Part shown: piece by piece, positions 1-6,948 of the stretch
Layout of the letters: each line of letters starts with the position of its first letter
Numbering within the stretch: the stretch's first letter is position 1
NCBI GenBank assembly: GCA_009923795.1
Contig: RFSU01000035.1
Coordinates: 1-13,620 of the forward strand
Direction: 5' to 3'
Source of the DNA: Sphingomonadaceae bacterium
Lineage (GTDB): Bacteria; Pseudomonadota; Alphaproteobacteria; Sphingomonadales; Sphingomonadaceae
DNA length: 13,620 nt
Made by a program: the position numbers and the translations under genes
The notes under the pieces: model-generated
Databases searched by the model: none
Seen by the model: the letters and a program-made list of their open reading frames with translations, nothing else
What the model was told of the DNA's origin: nothing

Positions 1-96
1 GCCAGCAATGCGGGCAATTATGTCGTGGGCGATACAATCACGGTGGATGGCGGCGTGGCACACGCCAATATCGGGTCGCCCAGTATCGACGCTTAA
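1..96 (+). CDS. Short-chain dehydrogenase/reductase (SDR), C-terminal end only
   Basis: Only the last 31 codons and the TAA stop are in the window; the gene begins to the left. The visible tail contains G-D-T-I-T-V-D-G-G, the usual C-terminal strand of classical SDR oxidoreductases (NAD(P)-binding Rossmann fold), where the last beta strand carries a VDGG motif. The substrate cannot be told because the glycine-rich motif and the catalytic YxxxK are outside. It is followed 29 bases later by a small membrane protein on the same strand, so the two may share a transcript. Family call is fairly safe; specific function unknown. Confidence 0.8.
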   Translation, partial: ASNAGNYVVGDTITVDGGVAHANIGSPSIDA

Positions 97-125
97 GCGA
101 GATTTAAAAGAGAGGGGAGTTTATC

Positions 126-497
126 ATGGTTGCACGCATATTGGTTGGCCTCATGGCCGCCTTTTACTTTTTAATGGGGGTCTTGTTCTGGTTTCAGCTG
201 GACACTCAGGCTGCCAATTTTGCTGTCGACGCCGTCGGCGAACTTGGTCGCGCAAGCATCCGGGCTGATTTCGGATCCTTCTTCCTCAGCATTGGCATCA
301 TGTGCGCCTACGCCAGTTGGAAGCGCTATGGGGCTGCCGCAGGTGCTGCTGCCTTGCTCCTTGGCCTTGCCCTGTTGGGGCGGTTCGTCACCATCATTCT
401 GGATGGTGTTGCACCCGGTGCGGTTCAGCCCATGGTTGTTGAGGTCGTGAGCGTTGCGATCCTGCTTTGGGCGCGCAAGGGCTGGTCAAAGGCCTAA
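126..497 (+). CDS. Small four-helix membrane protein, DUF4345-like
   Basis: Encodes 123 residues with about four hydrophobic segments (roughly residues 3-24, 48-64, 69-90 and 98-116), so it is probably an inner-membrane protein. The pattern R-A-D-F-G-x-F-F-L around residue 46 followed by L-G-R-F-V-x-I-I-L-D-G near residue 84 resembles DUF4345-type proteins, a family of unknown function; this is from memory. The ATG at 126 is preceded by a strong Shine-Dalgarno sequence, GAGAGGGGAG at 110-119, six bases upstream, which supports the start. It lies just downstream of an SDR on the same strand and converges on a thioesterase gene, with a strong hairpin between. No function can be assigned. Confidence 0.8.
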   Translation: MVARILVGLMAAFYFLMGVLFWFQLDTQAANFAVDAVGELGRASIRADFGSFFLSIGIMCAYASWKRYGAAAGAAALLLGLALLGRFVTIILDGVAPGAVQPMVVEVVSVAILLWARKGWSKA

Positions 498-513
498 TCA
501 AGCCAAATCTTGG

Positions 514-540
514 TCGGAGCGGGTTTAGCGCCCGCTCCGA
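514..540. terminator. Strong hairpin between convergent genes, possible bidirectional terminator
   Basis: A perfect 10-bp inverted repeat, TCGGAGCGGG at 514-523 and CCCGCTCCGA at 531-540, encloses a 7-base loop. The loop contains the TAA stop of the minus-strand thioesterase (525-527). It sits between the convergent stops of the membrane protein (497) and the thioesterase. Neither strand has a clear U-tract after the stem, so intrinsic termination is plausible but not textbook. It could instead protect the 3' ends of the mRNAs. Confidence 0.5.
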
Positions 541-917
541 TCCAGCATCACATTAATCTGGGCAATGGCAACCGGCTTTTCCGGGTCTTCCTGCCAAGCC
601 ACAGCCTCAATATTCGCAATTCTTTTGCCCAGTCGCTCAATGGTTGCACGGGCATGGGTCGTTGTCGCCAAGGCCCCGCGCATATAGGTTGCGGTCATGT
701 TGACAGGCTTGAGGACAGGCTGGTCATCTTCGCCGAGCGCATCCGCCAGCGTTTGATAGGCCACGGTTTCCAAAAGACCGGCAAGCGCCCCACCATGAAC
801 AAAGCCCGGCCGCCCCAAAACCCCATCGCCAAATGGCATCGAGATAATGAGCCGCCCCTGATCATCTCGATCCGAGATGAAGCCCATTGTTTTGGCGTAG
901 GGAGAAATTCTGGTCAT
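525..917 (-). CDS. PaaI-family hotdog thioesterase (downstream copy)
   Basis: Encodes 130 residues, the normal size for a single-hotdog PaaI-type acyl-CoA thioesterase, which would hydrolyse a CoA thioester to free acid and CoA in the cytoplasm. Residues 36-50 read R-P-G-F-V-H-G-G-A-L-A-G-L-L-E: the H41-G42-G43 motif at the start of the long hotdog helix is intact, and Glu50 sits where PaaI has its catalytic Asp. The ATG at 915-917 lies two bases after the TGA of the upstream thioesterase gene, so translation is probably coupled. The two genes encode different members of the same fold and may act as a pair. The preferred acyl group cannot be read from sequence. Confidence 0.88.
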   Translation of the reverse strand: MTRISPYAKTMGFISDRDDQGRLIISMPFGDGVLGRPGFVHGGALAGLLETVAYQTLADALGEDDQPVLKPVNMTATYMRGALATTTHARATIERLGKRIANIEAVAWQEDPEKPVAIAQINVMLDRSGR

Positions 918-919
918 CT

Positions 920-1354
920 TCAGCTCGCCGTGAAAAAATAGGTGCCCGCCACATGCGCGATGGGCTTTTCTGGATCACCATCATGCGCGTGGCCCCGAAT
1001 AAAGGCGATGGAGCGGGTGATGTGATAGCATTCCCCATGGCCGATCACCGTCTGGCCGGGTTTGGCGGGGCGGAGATAATCGATCCGCAGATCCAGCGTT
1101 GCTTGCGGCTGGATCGTGCCGGTTTTGAGCCAGATGGAAAGGCTGGTTGCCATATCCATCAACGTAAAAATAGGGCCAGACGCAAGAATGCCGGTGGCAG
1201 AGTCGCTTACTAATTCCGGATTATAGGGAATGGCCAATTCACACCAATCATCGCCATGCGCGTGATATTGCGCGCCAATCAGCCGATTATGGCCATTTTT
1301 CGTCAAAGTGTTGATGAACCGGGCGGCATCAAATTGAAAAGGCTGGTCGCTCAT
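920..1354 (-). CDS. PaaI-like hotdog thioesterase with altered HGG motif (upstream copy)
   Basis: Encodes 144 residues with a hotdog pattern. Residues 56-67, I-L-A-S-G-P-I-F-T-L-M-D, align with V-H-G-G-F-I-F-T-L-A-D of PaaI, so the usual His-Gly is Ala58-Ser59 while the catalytic-position Asp67 is kept. The later segment L-D-L-R-I-D-Y-L-R-P-A fits the hotdog beta strands. It is likely an acyl-CoA thioesterase, but the changed motif may shift substrate or rate. It is the first gene of a two-gene minus-strand unit, diverges from the acyl-CoA ligase at 1480, and shares with it a region holding an operator-like inverted repeat (1422-1437). The ribosome binding site before the ATG at 1352-1354 is weak. 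Confidence 0.85.
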   Translation of the reverse strand: MSDQPFQFDAARFINTLTKNGHNRLIGAQYHAHGDDWCELAIPYNPELVSDSATGILASGPIFTLMDMATSLSIWLKTGTIQPQATLDLRIDYLRPAKPGQTVIGHGECYHITRSIAFIRGHAHDGDPEKPIAHVAGTYFFTAS

Positions 1355-1421
1355 GCCTTGCGCTTACCGCGCCTTTATCGCCCCCGCAATCATGGGTGCT
1401 GGATCAGGCGGAATTTGCGCG

Positions 1422-1437
1422 CTAACGTTAACGTCAA
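1422..1437. promoter_or_regulatory. LiuR-like operator candidate in divergent promoter region
   Basis: CTAACGTTAACGTCAA is an imperfect 16-bp inverted repeat (6 of 8 positions match between half-sites) with a perfect 10-bp core ACGTTAACGT. It lies between the divergent starts of the thioesterase pair (1354) and the acyl-CoA ligase operon (1480). A very similar element stands at 6964-6979 in the other divergent region. From memory it resembles the binding site of LiuR, a MerR-family regulator of branched-chain amino acid and acyl-CoA catabolism. The regulator identity is inferred; the repeat itself is seen directly. Confidence 0.55.
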
Positions 1438-1479
1438 GCTCGAAGAATCGCGCAGCTTAAGAGAGGATTGACCCGTCAC

Positions 1480-3021
1480 ATGCATCCCTTCATCCATGCA
1501 AAGACCACGCCTGATAAACCAGCCATCATCGTTGCGGAAACAGGTGAGACGCGCACCTATCGGCAATTGGATGAGGCCTCCAATCAGGTGGCGCACCTCT
1601 TTCGCCAACACGGCCTTGGCCATGATGACGTTGTTGCCTTCATGCTGGAAAACACGCCCGATTATTACAATCTCACTTGGGGCGCGCAGCGGGCGGGTTT
1701 GCGCTATGTCTGCATCTCTTCGCGCCTGACGGCGGATGAGACCGACTATATTCTGGAAAATTCGGGTGCGAAGCTGTTCATCATCTCCGCTGGCCTTGCA
1801 GAGGCGGCGGCAAAGCTGACCACTCAGGTCAAGCGCTATGCGCTTGGCGGCGCGGTTCCTGGTTATGGATCTTTGGAAGAGGCGCTGGCGCCTCTGCCCA
1901 AAACGCCGATCGCGGATGAACGGGCCGGGGTCGACATGCTCTATTCTTCAGGCACGACCGGACGACCCAAAGGCGTGAGGATACCGCTGCCCGAAGATCC
2001 TGCCATCAATCAGTCCAATAGCCTTGTGATGCTGGCCATGGGCTTGTTCCGCTTTACGCCGGACAGCATTTATCTCTCGCCAGCGCCGCTCTATCACGCA
2101 GCGCCTCTGCGCTGGTCGATGACGGTGCATAAAATTGGCGGCACCGTTGTCATCATGAAGAAATTTGATGCCGAAGCCGCGCTCGCCGCGATTGAGAAAT
2201 ATAAGGTGACGTGCAGCCAATGGGTGCCCACCCATTTCGTTCGGATGCTCAAGCTCCCTGAAGAGGTGCGCCTCAAATATGATCTGTCGACCCTCAATTG
2301 CGCGGTCCATGCCGCAGCGCCGTGCCCGATGCCGGTCAAGCGCGCGATGATCGATTGGTGGGGCCCAGTTCTTGAGGAATATTATGCGGGCTCGGAAGGG
2401 AATGGCTTTACCTATATTGGCTCGGCAGATTGGTTGCGCCTTGCGGATAAGGAAGGCGCAGGTTCCGTCGGCAAGGCTGTGACTGGCATCGCCCATATCA
2501 TGGGTGAAGATAATGAGACGGAGCTGCCACCACGCAGCGAAGGCACCGTCTTTTTCGAAAGCGAAACTGTTTTTGAATATCATGGCGACGCGGAAAAGAC
2601 GCAGTCGAGCCGCAACTCCAAAGGCTGGTCAACCTTGGGGGATGTGGGCTGGATGGATGAGGATGGTTTTGTGTTCCTCACCGACCGCAAGAGCTTCATG
2701 ATCATTTCCGGCGGGGTGAATATCTATCCGCAGGAAATTGAAAACCATCTGGTGACGCACCCTAAAGTGCAGGATGTCGCTGTCATCGGTGGCCCGCATG
2801 AGGAAATGGGTGAGGAAGTTATCGCCGTTGTCCAGCCGATCGACATGGCTCATGCCAATGACGCGTTGCGCGCTGAACTCACCGATTATGCGCGCGAAAA
2901 ACTGTCGGGTGTCAAAATTCCCCGGCGGATTGATTTCCTCGCAGAATTGCCGCGGCATGACACAGGCAAGCTCTATAAGCGGCTGCTGCGCGATCAATAT
3001 TGGGAGAAGGTGAAGACGTGA
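1480..3021 (+). CDS. Acyl-CoA ligase (AMP-forming, FadD-like)
   Basis: Encodes 513 residues, normal for an ANL-superfamily acyl-CoA synthetase, which activates a carboxylic acid to acyl-AMP and then acyl-CoA. Visible motifs are the phosphate loop Y-S-S-G-T-T-G-R-P-K-G (155-165), Y-A-G-S-E-G (302-307), the hinge region T-L-G-D-V-G-W (385-391) followed by D-R-K-S-F-M-I-I-S-G-G-V-N-I-Y-P (402-417), and the C-terminal T-G-K with catalytic Lys497. I chose the ATG at 1480; an in-frame TTG at 1468 has no room for a ribosome binding site, while GAGAGGA at 1461-1467 can serve the ATG at a long 12-base spacing. It is the first gene of a three-gene overlapped operon with a GST-kappa-like protein and a crotonase. 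The acid used (fatty, aromatic or branched) is not determinable. Confidence 0.93.
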   Translation: MHPFIHAKTTPDKPAIIVAETGETRTYRQLDEASNQVAHLFRQHGLGHDDVVAFMLENTPDYYNLTWGAQRAGLRYVCISSRLTADETDYILENSGAKLFIISAGLAEAAAKLTTQVKRYALGGAVPGYGSLEEALAPLPKTPIADERAGVDMLYSSGTTGRPKGVRIPLPEDPAINQSNSLVMLAMGLFRFTPDSIYLSPAPLYHAAPLRWSMTVHKIGGTVVIMKKFDAEAALAAIEKYKVTCSQWVPTHFVRMLKLPEEVRLKYDLSTLNCAVHAAAPCPMPVKRAMIDWWGPVLEEYYAGSEGNGFTYIGSADWLRLADKEGAGSVGKAVTGIAHIMGEDNETELPPRSEGTVFFESETVFEYHGDAEKTQSSRNSKGWSTLGDVGWMDEDGFVFLTDRKSFMIISGGVNIYPQEIENHLVTHPKVQDVAVIGGPHEEMGEEVIAVVQPIDMAHANDALRAELTDYAREKLSGVKIPRRIDFLAELPRHDTGKLYKRLLRDQYWEKVKT

Positions 3022-3638
3022 CCGCGCCGCGCGTTGAGTTTTTCTTCGATCTGTCCAGTCCTTGGACGCGGCTGGCTTTTGCCAATCTTTGGCCGCTGCT
3101 GGAGCGGACGGGGGAGCAGGCAATTTTGCGCCCGATCCTTGTCGGCGGGGTGTTTAATGCGGTGAACCCAGCGGTCTATGCGGCGCGCGAGGATGCTGGC
3201 AGCAGGCGGCTTCAGCACAGCTGGAAGGTTTTGACCGATTGGGCGGCGATGGCGGGGGTGACGATGAACTTCCCATCGGTTTATCACCCGGCCAAAAGCG
3301 TGAATGCCATGCGTATGGCCTGCGCGCTGGAGGGGGATCAGCCCGCCTTGCGGGGCTTTGTCGAGGCAGCATTTGAAAGTTATTTTGGGCGGCAGGAAAA
3401 TCTGGACGATCCAGATGTGCTGATCGCGGCCGCCAATGCAGCGGGGCTGGATGGGACGGCCATTGCACAGGCGTCTGTCACCGATGCCAATAAGCTTCGG
3501 CTTCGGGCCAATACGGATGAACTGGTCGCCCGAGGTGGCTATGGATCGCCGACGATCTTTGTCGATCAAACCGACATGTATTTTGGCAATGATCAGCTGC
3601 CGCTGGTCGAATTTGCACTCAAAGGAAAAAGGCCATGA
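3018..3638 (+). CDS. 2-hydroxychromene-2-carboxylate isomerase / GST-kappa-like (DsbA family) protein
   Basis: Encodes 206 residues of the DsbA-like thioredoxin fold with helical insertion. The N-terminus V-E-F-F-F-D-L-S-S-P-W (6-16) is the signature of HCCA isomerases and kappa-class glutathione transferases, with Ser13/14 in place of DsbA cysteines, and the C-terminus has G-S-P-T-I-F-V-D, the cis-proline loop before the last strands. The start is GTG at 3018, overlapping the ligase stop as GTGA, with GGGAGAAGG at 3002-3010 as ribosome binding site. NahD-type members isomerise a ring-fission product in naphthalene catabolism using glutathione, but no other aromatic ring-cleavage gene is here. 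Its place between an acyl-CoA ligase and a crotonase suggests a role in handling an acyl-CoA or in detoxification; this is inference. Confidence 0.85.
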   Translation: MTAPRVEFFFDLSSPWTRLAFANLWPLLERTGEQAILRPILVGGVFNAVNPAVYAAREDAGSRRLQHSWKVLTDWAAMAGVTMNFPSVYHPAKSVNAMRMACALEGDQPALRGFVEAAFESYFGRQENLDDPDVLIAAANAAGLDGTAIAQASVTDANKLRLRANTDELVARGGYGSPTIFVDQTDMYFGNDQLPLVEFALKGKRP

Positions 3639-4438
3639 ACGACCGTATTTCAATCACCATGCTGGAAGATGGCATTGCCGATGTCCGCATGACCCGCGTC
3701 GAAAAAATGAACGCGTTGGACGCGACCCAATGGGCAGCCTTGGTTGACGCCGTTGAGACGCTGAAAGCCATGGATGGCCTGCGCGTGGTGGTCTTGTCCG
3801 GCGAAGGGCGCGCCTTTTGTGCCGGGCTTGATCTTGCCAGCATGCAATCGGATCGCACACCCGGTGCCAGCAGCGCGGGCGGATCGCTGGCAGAACGCAC
3901 GCATGGCATCGCCAATAATGCCCAATATGCCGCTTGGGGCTGGCGGGAACTGCCTGTGCCCGTGATCGCGGCGGTGCACGGCGTTGCCTTTGGTGCGGGG
4001 AGCCAGATTATGGCGGCGGCGGACATTCGCATTGTGCACCCGGCAACGCGGATCGCCATTATGGAAATGAAATGGGGCCTTGTGCCCGATGTGGCCGGTA
4101 TGCCGCTCTGGCGTACGCAGGTGAAGGACGATGTGCTGCGGGAGATGATTTACACCAACCGCGAATTTACCGGCGTGGACGCCAAGGAGATGGGCTTTGC
4201 CACGCATGTCTCAGATGATCCCCATGCCAAGGCGATGGAATTGGCGCGGGTGATTGCCAATAAGAATCCGCACGCCATTCGCGGGGCAAAGCGGCTGTGC
4301 AATATGATGGCCGCTGCGACCGATGCCGAACTGCTTCAGGCCGAAAGCGATGAGCAGATCAAAGTCATCCGCAAGCCCAATCAGATGGAAGCCGTCATGG
4401 CTGAGATGGAGAAGCGCAAACCTAAGTTTGCGGATTGA
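3635..4438 (+). CDS. Enoyl-CoA hydratase/isomerase (crotonase) family protein
   Basis: Encodes 267 residues of the crotonase fold. F-C-A-G-L-D-L (61-67) and H-G-V-A-F-G-A-G (115-122) form the CoA-binding oxyanion hole. The first hydratase glutamate position (G-G-G-x-E-L in the classic enzyme) is Gln124 here (G-A-G-S-Q-I). Glu144 and Asp152 are present, spaced eight residues apart as in dienoyl-CoA isomerase (E196/D204 of rat ECH1). It may therefore be an isomerase or another crotonase rather than a plain hydratase. The ATG overlaps the previous stop as ATGA, so it is translationally coupled and is the last gene of the operon. Only 9 bases separate its stop from the convergent thioesterase stop. 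Confidence 0.9.
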   Translation: MNDRISITMLEDGIADVRMTRVEKMNALDATQWAALVDAVETLKAMDGLRVVVLSGEGRAFCAGLDLASMQSDRTPGASSAGGSLAERTHGIANNAQYAAWGWRELPVPVIAAVHGVAFGAGSQIMAAADIRIVHPATRIAIMEMKWGLVPDVAGMPLWRTQVKDDVLREMIYTNREFTGVDAKEMGFATHVSDDPHAKAMELARVIANKNPHAIRGAKRLCNMMAAATDAELLQAESDEQIKVIRKPNQMEAVMAEMEKRKPKFAD

Positions 4439-4447
4439 TCGCCTCAA

Positions 4448-4885
4448 TCAGTCCTGACGCACCTTATGGGCGTTGAGGCCTTCAACAATTGCCGGGCGAA
4501 GCGGCTTTGATTGATTGTCGGTGCGGCAGGCGATGATCGTGTCGCATGTCGCGATGCAGTGACCTTTTTGAAACATGGCCTGCTCAATCGTCCAGCTTGA
4601 TGTCCCGATCCGGCCAATGCCGGAACAGATGACCGCATCATCCGGGAAATTGCCTTCGCGCAGATAGTTGATTTCCATTGCCGCAACCATCGTCCGCTCA
4701 TTGGCCGGGCGATCCGCCCACGGGCGGACATTGCGGATCAATTGGACACGGGCATTCTCAAACAATGCGGCAAAGGCGACATTGTTGAGATGGCCATTAA
4801 TGTCCATGTCCTGAAAGCGCGTCTGGGCTGTCAGTGACACCGGATAGTGATCCGGATTCAGGCGGTTGGGAAGGGGTTTTGGCAT
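4448..4885 (-). CDS. Acyl-CoA thioesterase, 4HBT/YbgC-type hotdog
   Basis: Encodes 145 residues with the 4-hydroxybenzoyl-CoA thioesterase-type motif F-Q-D-M-D-I-N-G-H-L-N-N (24-35), where the aspartate before GHxNN is the usual catalytic residue. A second conserved patch, E-I-N-Y-L-R-E-G near residue 72, matches the family. It is a distinct hotdog type from the two PaaI-like genes at 525-1354. The ATG at 4883-4885 is preceded by GGGAGGGG as the only good Shine-Dalgarno sequence, and that sequence forms the 3' arm of the terminator that follows the SDR gene. Expression may thus depend on terminator read-through and on opening of the hairpin. It is the last gene of the minus-strand thiolase-SDR group. 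Substrate unknown. Confidence 0.88.
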   Translation of the reverse strand: MPKPLPNRLNPDHYPVSLTAQTRFQDMDINGHLNNVAFAALFENARVQLIRNVRPWADRPANERTMVAAMEINYLREGNFPDDAVICSGIGRIGTSSWTIEQAMFQKGHCIATCDTIIACRTDNQSKPLRPAIVEGLNAHKVRQD

Positions 4886-4887
4886 GT

Positions 4888-4917
4888 AAAAAAGGCCCCT
4901 CCCATGAGGAAGGGGCC
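4888..4917 (-). terminator. Rho-independent terminator after the SDR gene, overlapping the next RBS
   Basis: On the minus strand the 7-bp GC-rich stem GGCCCCT / AGGGGCC (4911-4917 with 4894-4900) is extended inward by up to three weaker pairs, closes on a TCAT loop and is followed at once by six U (4888-4893). It starts 12 bases after the SDR stop (4930-4932). This is a textbook intrinsic terminator. The U-tract ends two bases before the thioesterase ATG at 4885, and the 3' arm contains GGGAGGGG, the apparent Shine-Dalgarno sequence of that gene. Confidence 0.88.
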
Positions 4918-4929
4918 ATATTTCCTAAA

Positions 4930-5712
4930 TCAACGCGGTGCCATGCGGATGCCACCGTCAAGGCGGACATCTTCACCGTTGAAATAGCCATTTTCGATCA
5001 TGCACATGGCAAGATTGGCATATTCCACCGGTTGGCCGAGGCGCTTTGGATTGAGCACGGTGGCCCCCAGCGCATCGCGCACATTTTGCGGTGCACCCGC
5101 CAGCAACGGCGTATCAAAAATACCCGGCAGGATCGTGTTGACGCGGATATTTTCGCTCGCAAGATCGCGGGCAATTGGAAGCGTCATGCCAACGACGCCG
5201 CCTTTGGACGCAGAATAAGCGGCCTGACCCATTTGGCCGTCTTCAGCCGCAACCGAAGCGGTGTTGACGATGGCGCCACGTTCCCCATCTTCCATCGCCG
5301 GAAGTGTCATCATGCCCGCGGCCGACTTGGCGATGCAGCGGAACGTGCCGACGAGGTTGATCTGAACAATCCAGTTAAAGGCATCGAGCGGGAAGTGCTT
5401 GATCGAGCCATCTTCCTTAGAGCGGCTGGCCGTCTTGATCGCATTGCCAGTGCCTGCGCAGTTCACAAGAATGCGCTCTTGGCCAATGGCCGCGCGGGAC
5501 TTTGCAAAGCCAGCATCGACAGACGCATCGTCGGTCACATTCACTTCACAGAATACGCCGCCCAATTCCTTGGCAAGGGCTTCACCCTTTTCTGCCTGCA
5601 GGTCAAAAATGGCGACTTTCACGCCCTTGGCAGCAAGCGCGCGCGCTGTTGCGGCACCGAGGCCGGATGCACCGCCTGTGATGACAGCGGAAATGGAAGA
5701 ATCGAGTTTCAT
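4930..5712 (-). CDS. SDR, 3-hydroxyacyl-CoA dehydrogenase type II-like
   Basis: Encodes 260 residues of a classical SDR. T-G-G-A-S-G-L-G (12-19) is the NAD-binding glycine motif, with Asp37 after strand 2 favouring NAD(H). The catalytic set is Asn119, Ser153, Tyr166 and Lys170 (Y-S-A-S-K). The segment N-T-A-S-V-A-A-E-D-G-Q-M-G-Q-A-A-Y (150-166) is typical of human HSD17B10-like type II 3-hydroxyacyl-CoA dehydrogenases, which oxidise 3-hydroxyacyl-CoA or 3-hydroxy-2-methylbutyryl-CoA in isoleucine and fatty acid breakdown. It follows the thiolase by 32 bases on the same strand, which fits oxidation followed by thiolysis. A strong terminator ends the unit just downstream. Confidence 0.9.
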   Translation of the reverse strand: MKLDSSISAVITGGASGLGAATARALAAKGVKVAIFDLQAEKGEALAKELGGVFCEVNVTDDASVDAGFAKSRAAIGQERILVNCAGTGNAIKTASRSKEDGSIKHFPLDAFNWIVQINLVGTFRCIAKSAAGMMTLPAMEDGERGAIVNTASVAAEDGQMGQAAYSASKGGVVGMTLPIARDLASENIRVNTILPGIFDTPLLAGAPQNVRDALGATVLNPKRLGQPVEYANLAMCMIENGYFNGEDVRLDGGIRMAPR

Positions 5713-5744
5713 GAACCTATTCCTTTTCTATTGAGACGTGGATT

Positions 5745-6917
5745 TTAGAGGCGCTCGACGATGGTGACGTTGGCAACGCCGCCGCCTTCGCACATCGTCT
5801 GCAACCCATATTTGCCGCCCTTGGCCTTCAGCACGTTGAGCAATGTCGACATCAGCTTCGTGCCCGACGCGCCCAAGGGGTGGCCGAGTGCGATTGCCCC
5901 ACCATGCATGTTGAGCTTTTCTGGATCCGCCCCTGTGTGCTTCAACCAGGCGAGCGGAACCGAAGCAAAGGCTTCGTTCACTTCAAAAGCGTCGATCTCG
6001 CTGATCTTCATGCCCGCGCGCTGCAAAGCGCGGTCGGTCGCAAAGAGGGGCTCTTCCAGCATGATGATCGGGTCGCCCGCAGTGACGGTGAGATTATGGA
6101 TGCGCGCAATGGGCGTGAGGCCATGTTCTTTGAGCGCTTGTTCCGACACGATCAGAACGGCGGACGCCCCATCACAAATTTGCGATGAAGAGGCAGCGGT
6201 CAGCGCGCCGCCTTCTTGCAAGAGCTTGACGCCCGAGATGCTTTCAATCGACGCATCGAAGCGAATACCTTCATCCACCTTGTGAATTTGTGGCCCTTCG
6301 GGTGTTTCAATATCCAGCGCGACGATTTCCGTATCAAATGCGCCCGCCTGTGTCGCGGCAATCGCCTTGAGGTGGCTGGACAGGGCAAATTGATCGAGAT
6401 CATCCTTGGTGAAGCCGTGCTTCTTGACGATCATTTCAGCGCCCATGAACTGGCTGAACATGATGCCGGGATATTTATCTTCCAGACGCGGGGATTTATA
6501 ATTCCCAAGGCCTTCCTTCATGTGGAATATCACGCTGGAGCCCATGGGGACGCGTGTCATCGATTCAACGCCCGCTGCAATAACGACATCCATCGTGCCC
6601 GACATCACCGCTTGTGCCGCAAATTGCATGGCCTGCTGCGAAGATCCGCACTGGCGATCAATGGTGACGGCAGGGACGCTGTCGGGCAGGTTTTTGGCAG
6701 CGAGTACCGCATTGCGACCGACTTGACCGCCCTGCTGGCCTGCCTGCGTGACGCAGCCCATGATAACATCATCCACTTTTGTGCCATCAATGCCAGACCG
6801 GGCGACCAACGCATCCAGCGTTGCCGCGGCAAGATCAACGGGGTGCCAGCCGGCAAGCTTACCACCGCGGCGACCGCCAGCAGTGCGAACAGCATCAACG
6901 ATATAAGCTGTGGCCAT
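5745..6917 (-). CDS. Acetyl-CoA acyltransferase / acetyltransferase (thiolase)
   Basis: Encodes 390 residues, the standard thiolase length. The acylated nucleophile is Cys90 (D-R-Q-C-G-S-S), the N-E-A-F motif is at 314-317, the catalytic histidine is His346 in G-G-A-I-A-L-G-H-P-L-G-A-S-G, and the second cysteine is Cys376 in C-E-G-G-G-V-A-N. It would cleave 3-ketoacyl-CoA with CoA to give acetyl-CoA or propionyl-CoA. It is the first gene of a minus-strand unit with the 3-hydroxyacyl-CoA dehydrogenase-like SDR. The ATG at 6915-6917 has AGAGGA about nine bases upstream. A LiuR-like inverted repeat lies 47 bases upstream of the start, in the region shared with the nitroreductase. The C-E-G-G-G form occurs in degradative thiolases, but the exact substrate is open. 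Confidence 0.93.
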   Translation of the reverse strand: MATAYIVDAVRTAGGRRGGKLAGWHPVDLAAATLDALVARSGIDGTKVDDVIMGCVTQAGQQGGQVGRNAVLAAKNLPDSVPAVTIDRQCGSSQQAMQFAAQAVMSGTMDVVIAAGVESMTRVPMGSSVIFHMKEGLGNYKSPRLEDKYPGIMFSQFMGAEMIVKKHGFTKDDLDQFALSSHLKAIAATQAGAFDTEIVALDIETPEGPQIHKVDEGIRFDASIESISGVKLLQEGGALTAASSSQICDGASAVLIVSEQALKEHGLTPIARIHNLTVTAGDPIIMLEEPLFATDRALQRAGMKISEIDAFEVNEAFASVPLAWLKHTGADPEKLNMHGGAIALGHPLGASGTKLMSTLLNVLKAKGGKYGLQTMCEGGGVANVTIVERL

Positions 6918-6948
6918 GAATCAGTCCTCTTGTCTATTTGAGTTGGCA

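Noticed and set aside
4433..4449. GATTGA / TCAATC hairpin between the convergent crotonase and thioesterase genes
   Set aside because: Six AT-rich pairs without a U-tract are too weak to call a terminator.
4834..5748. A 304-codon open frame on the + strand opposite the SDR
   Set aside because: Its translation is rich in H, R and C with no family pattern, while the minus strand encodes a complete SDR with all catalytic residues. It is an antisense shadow of a GC-rich gene.
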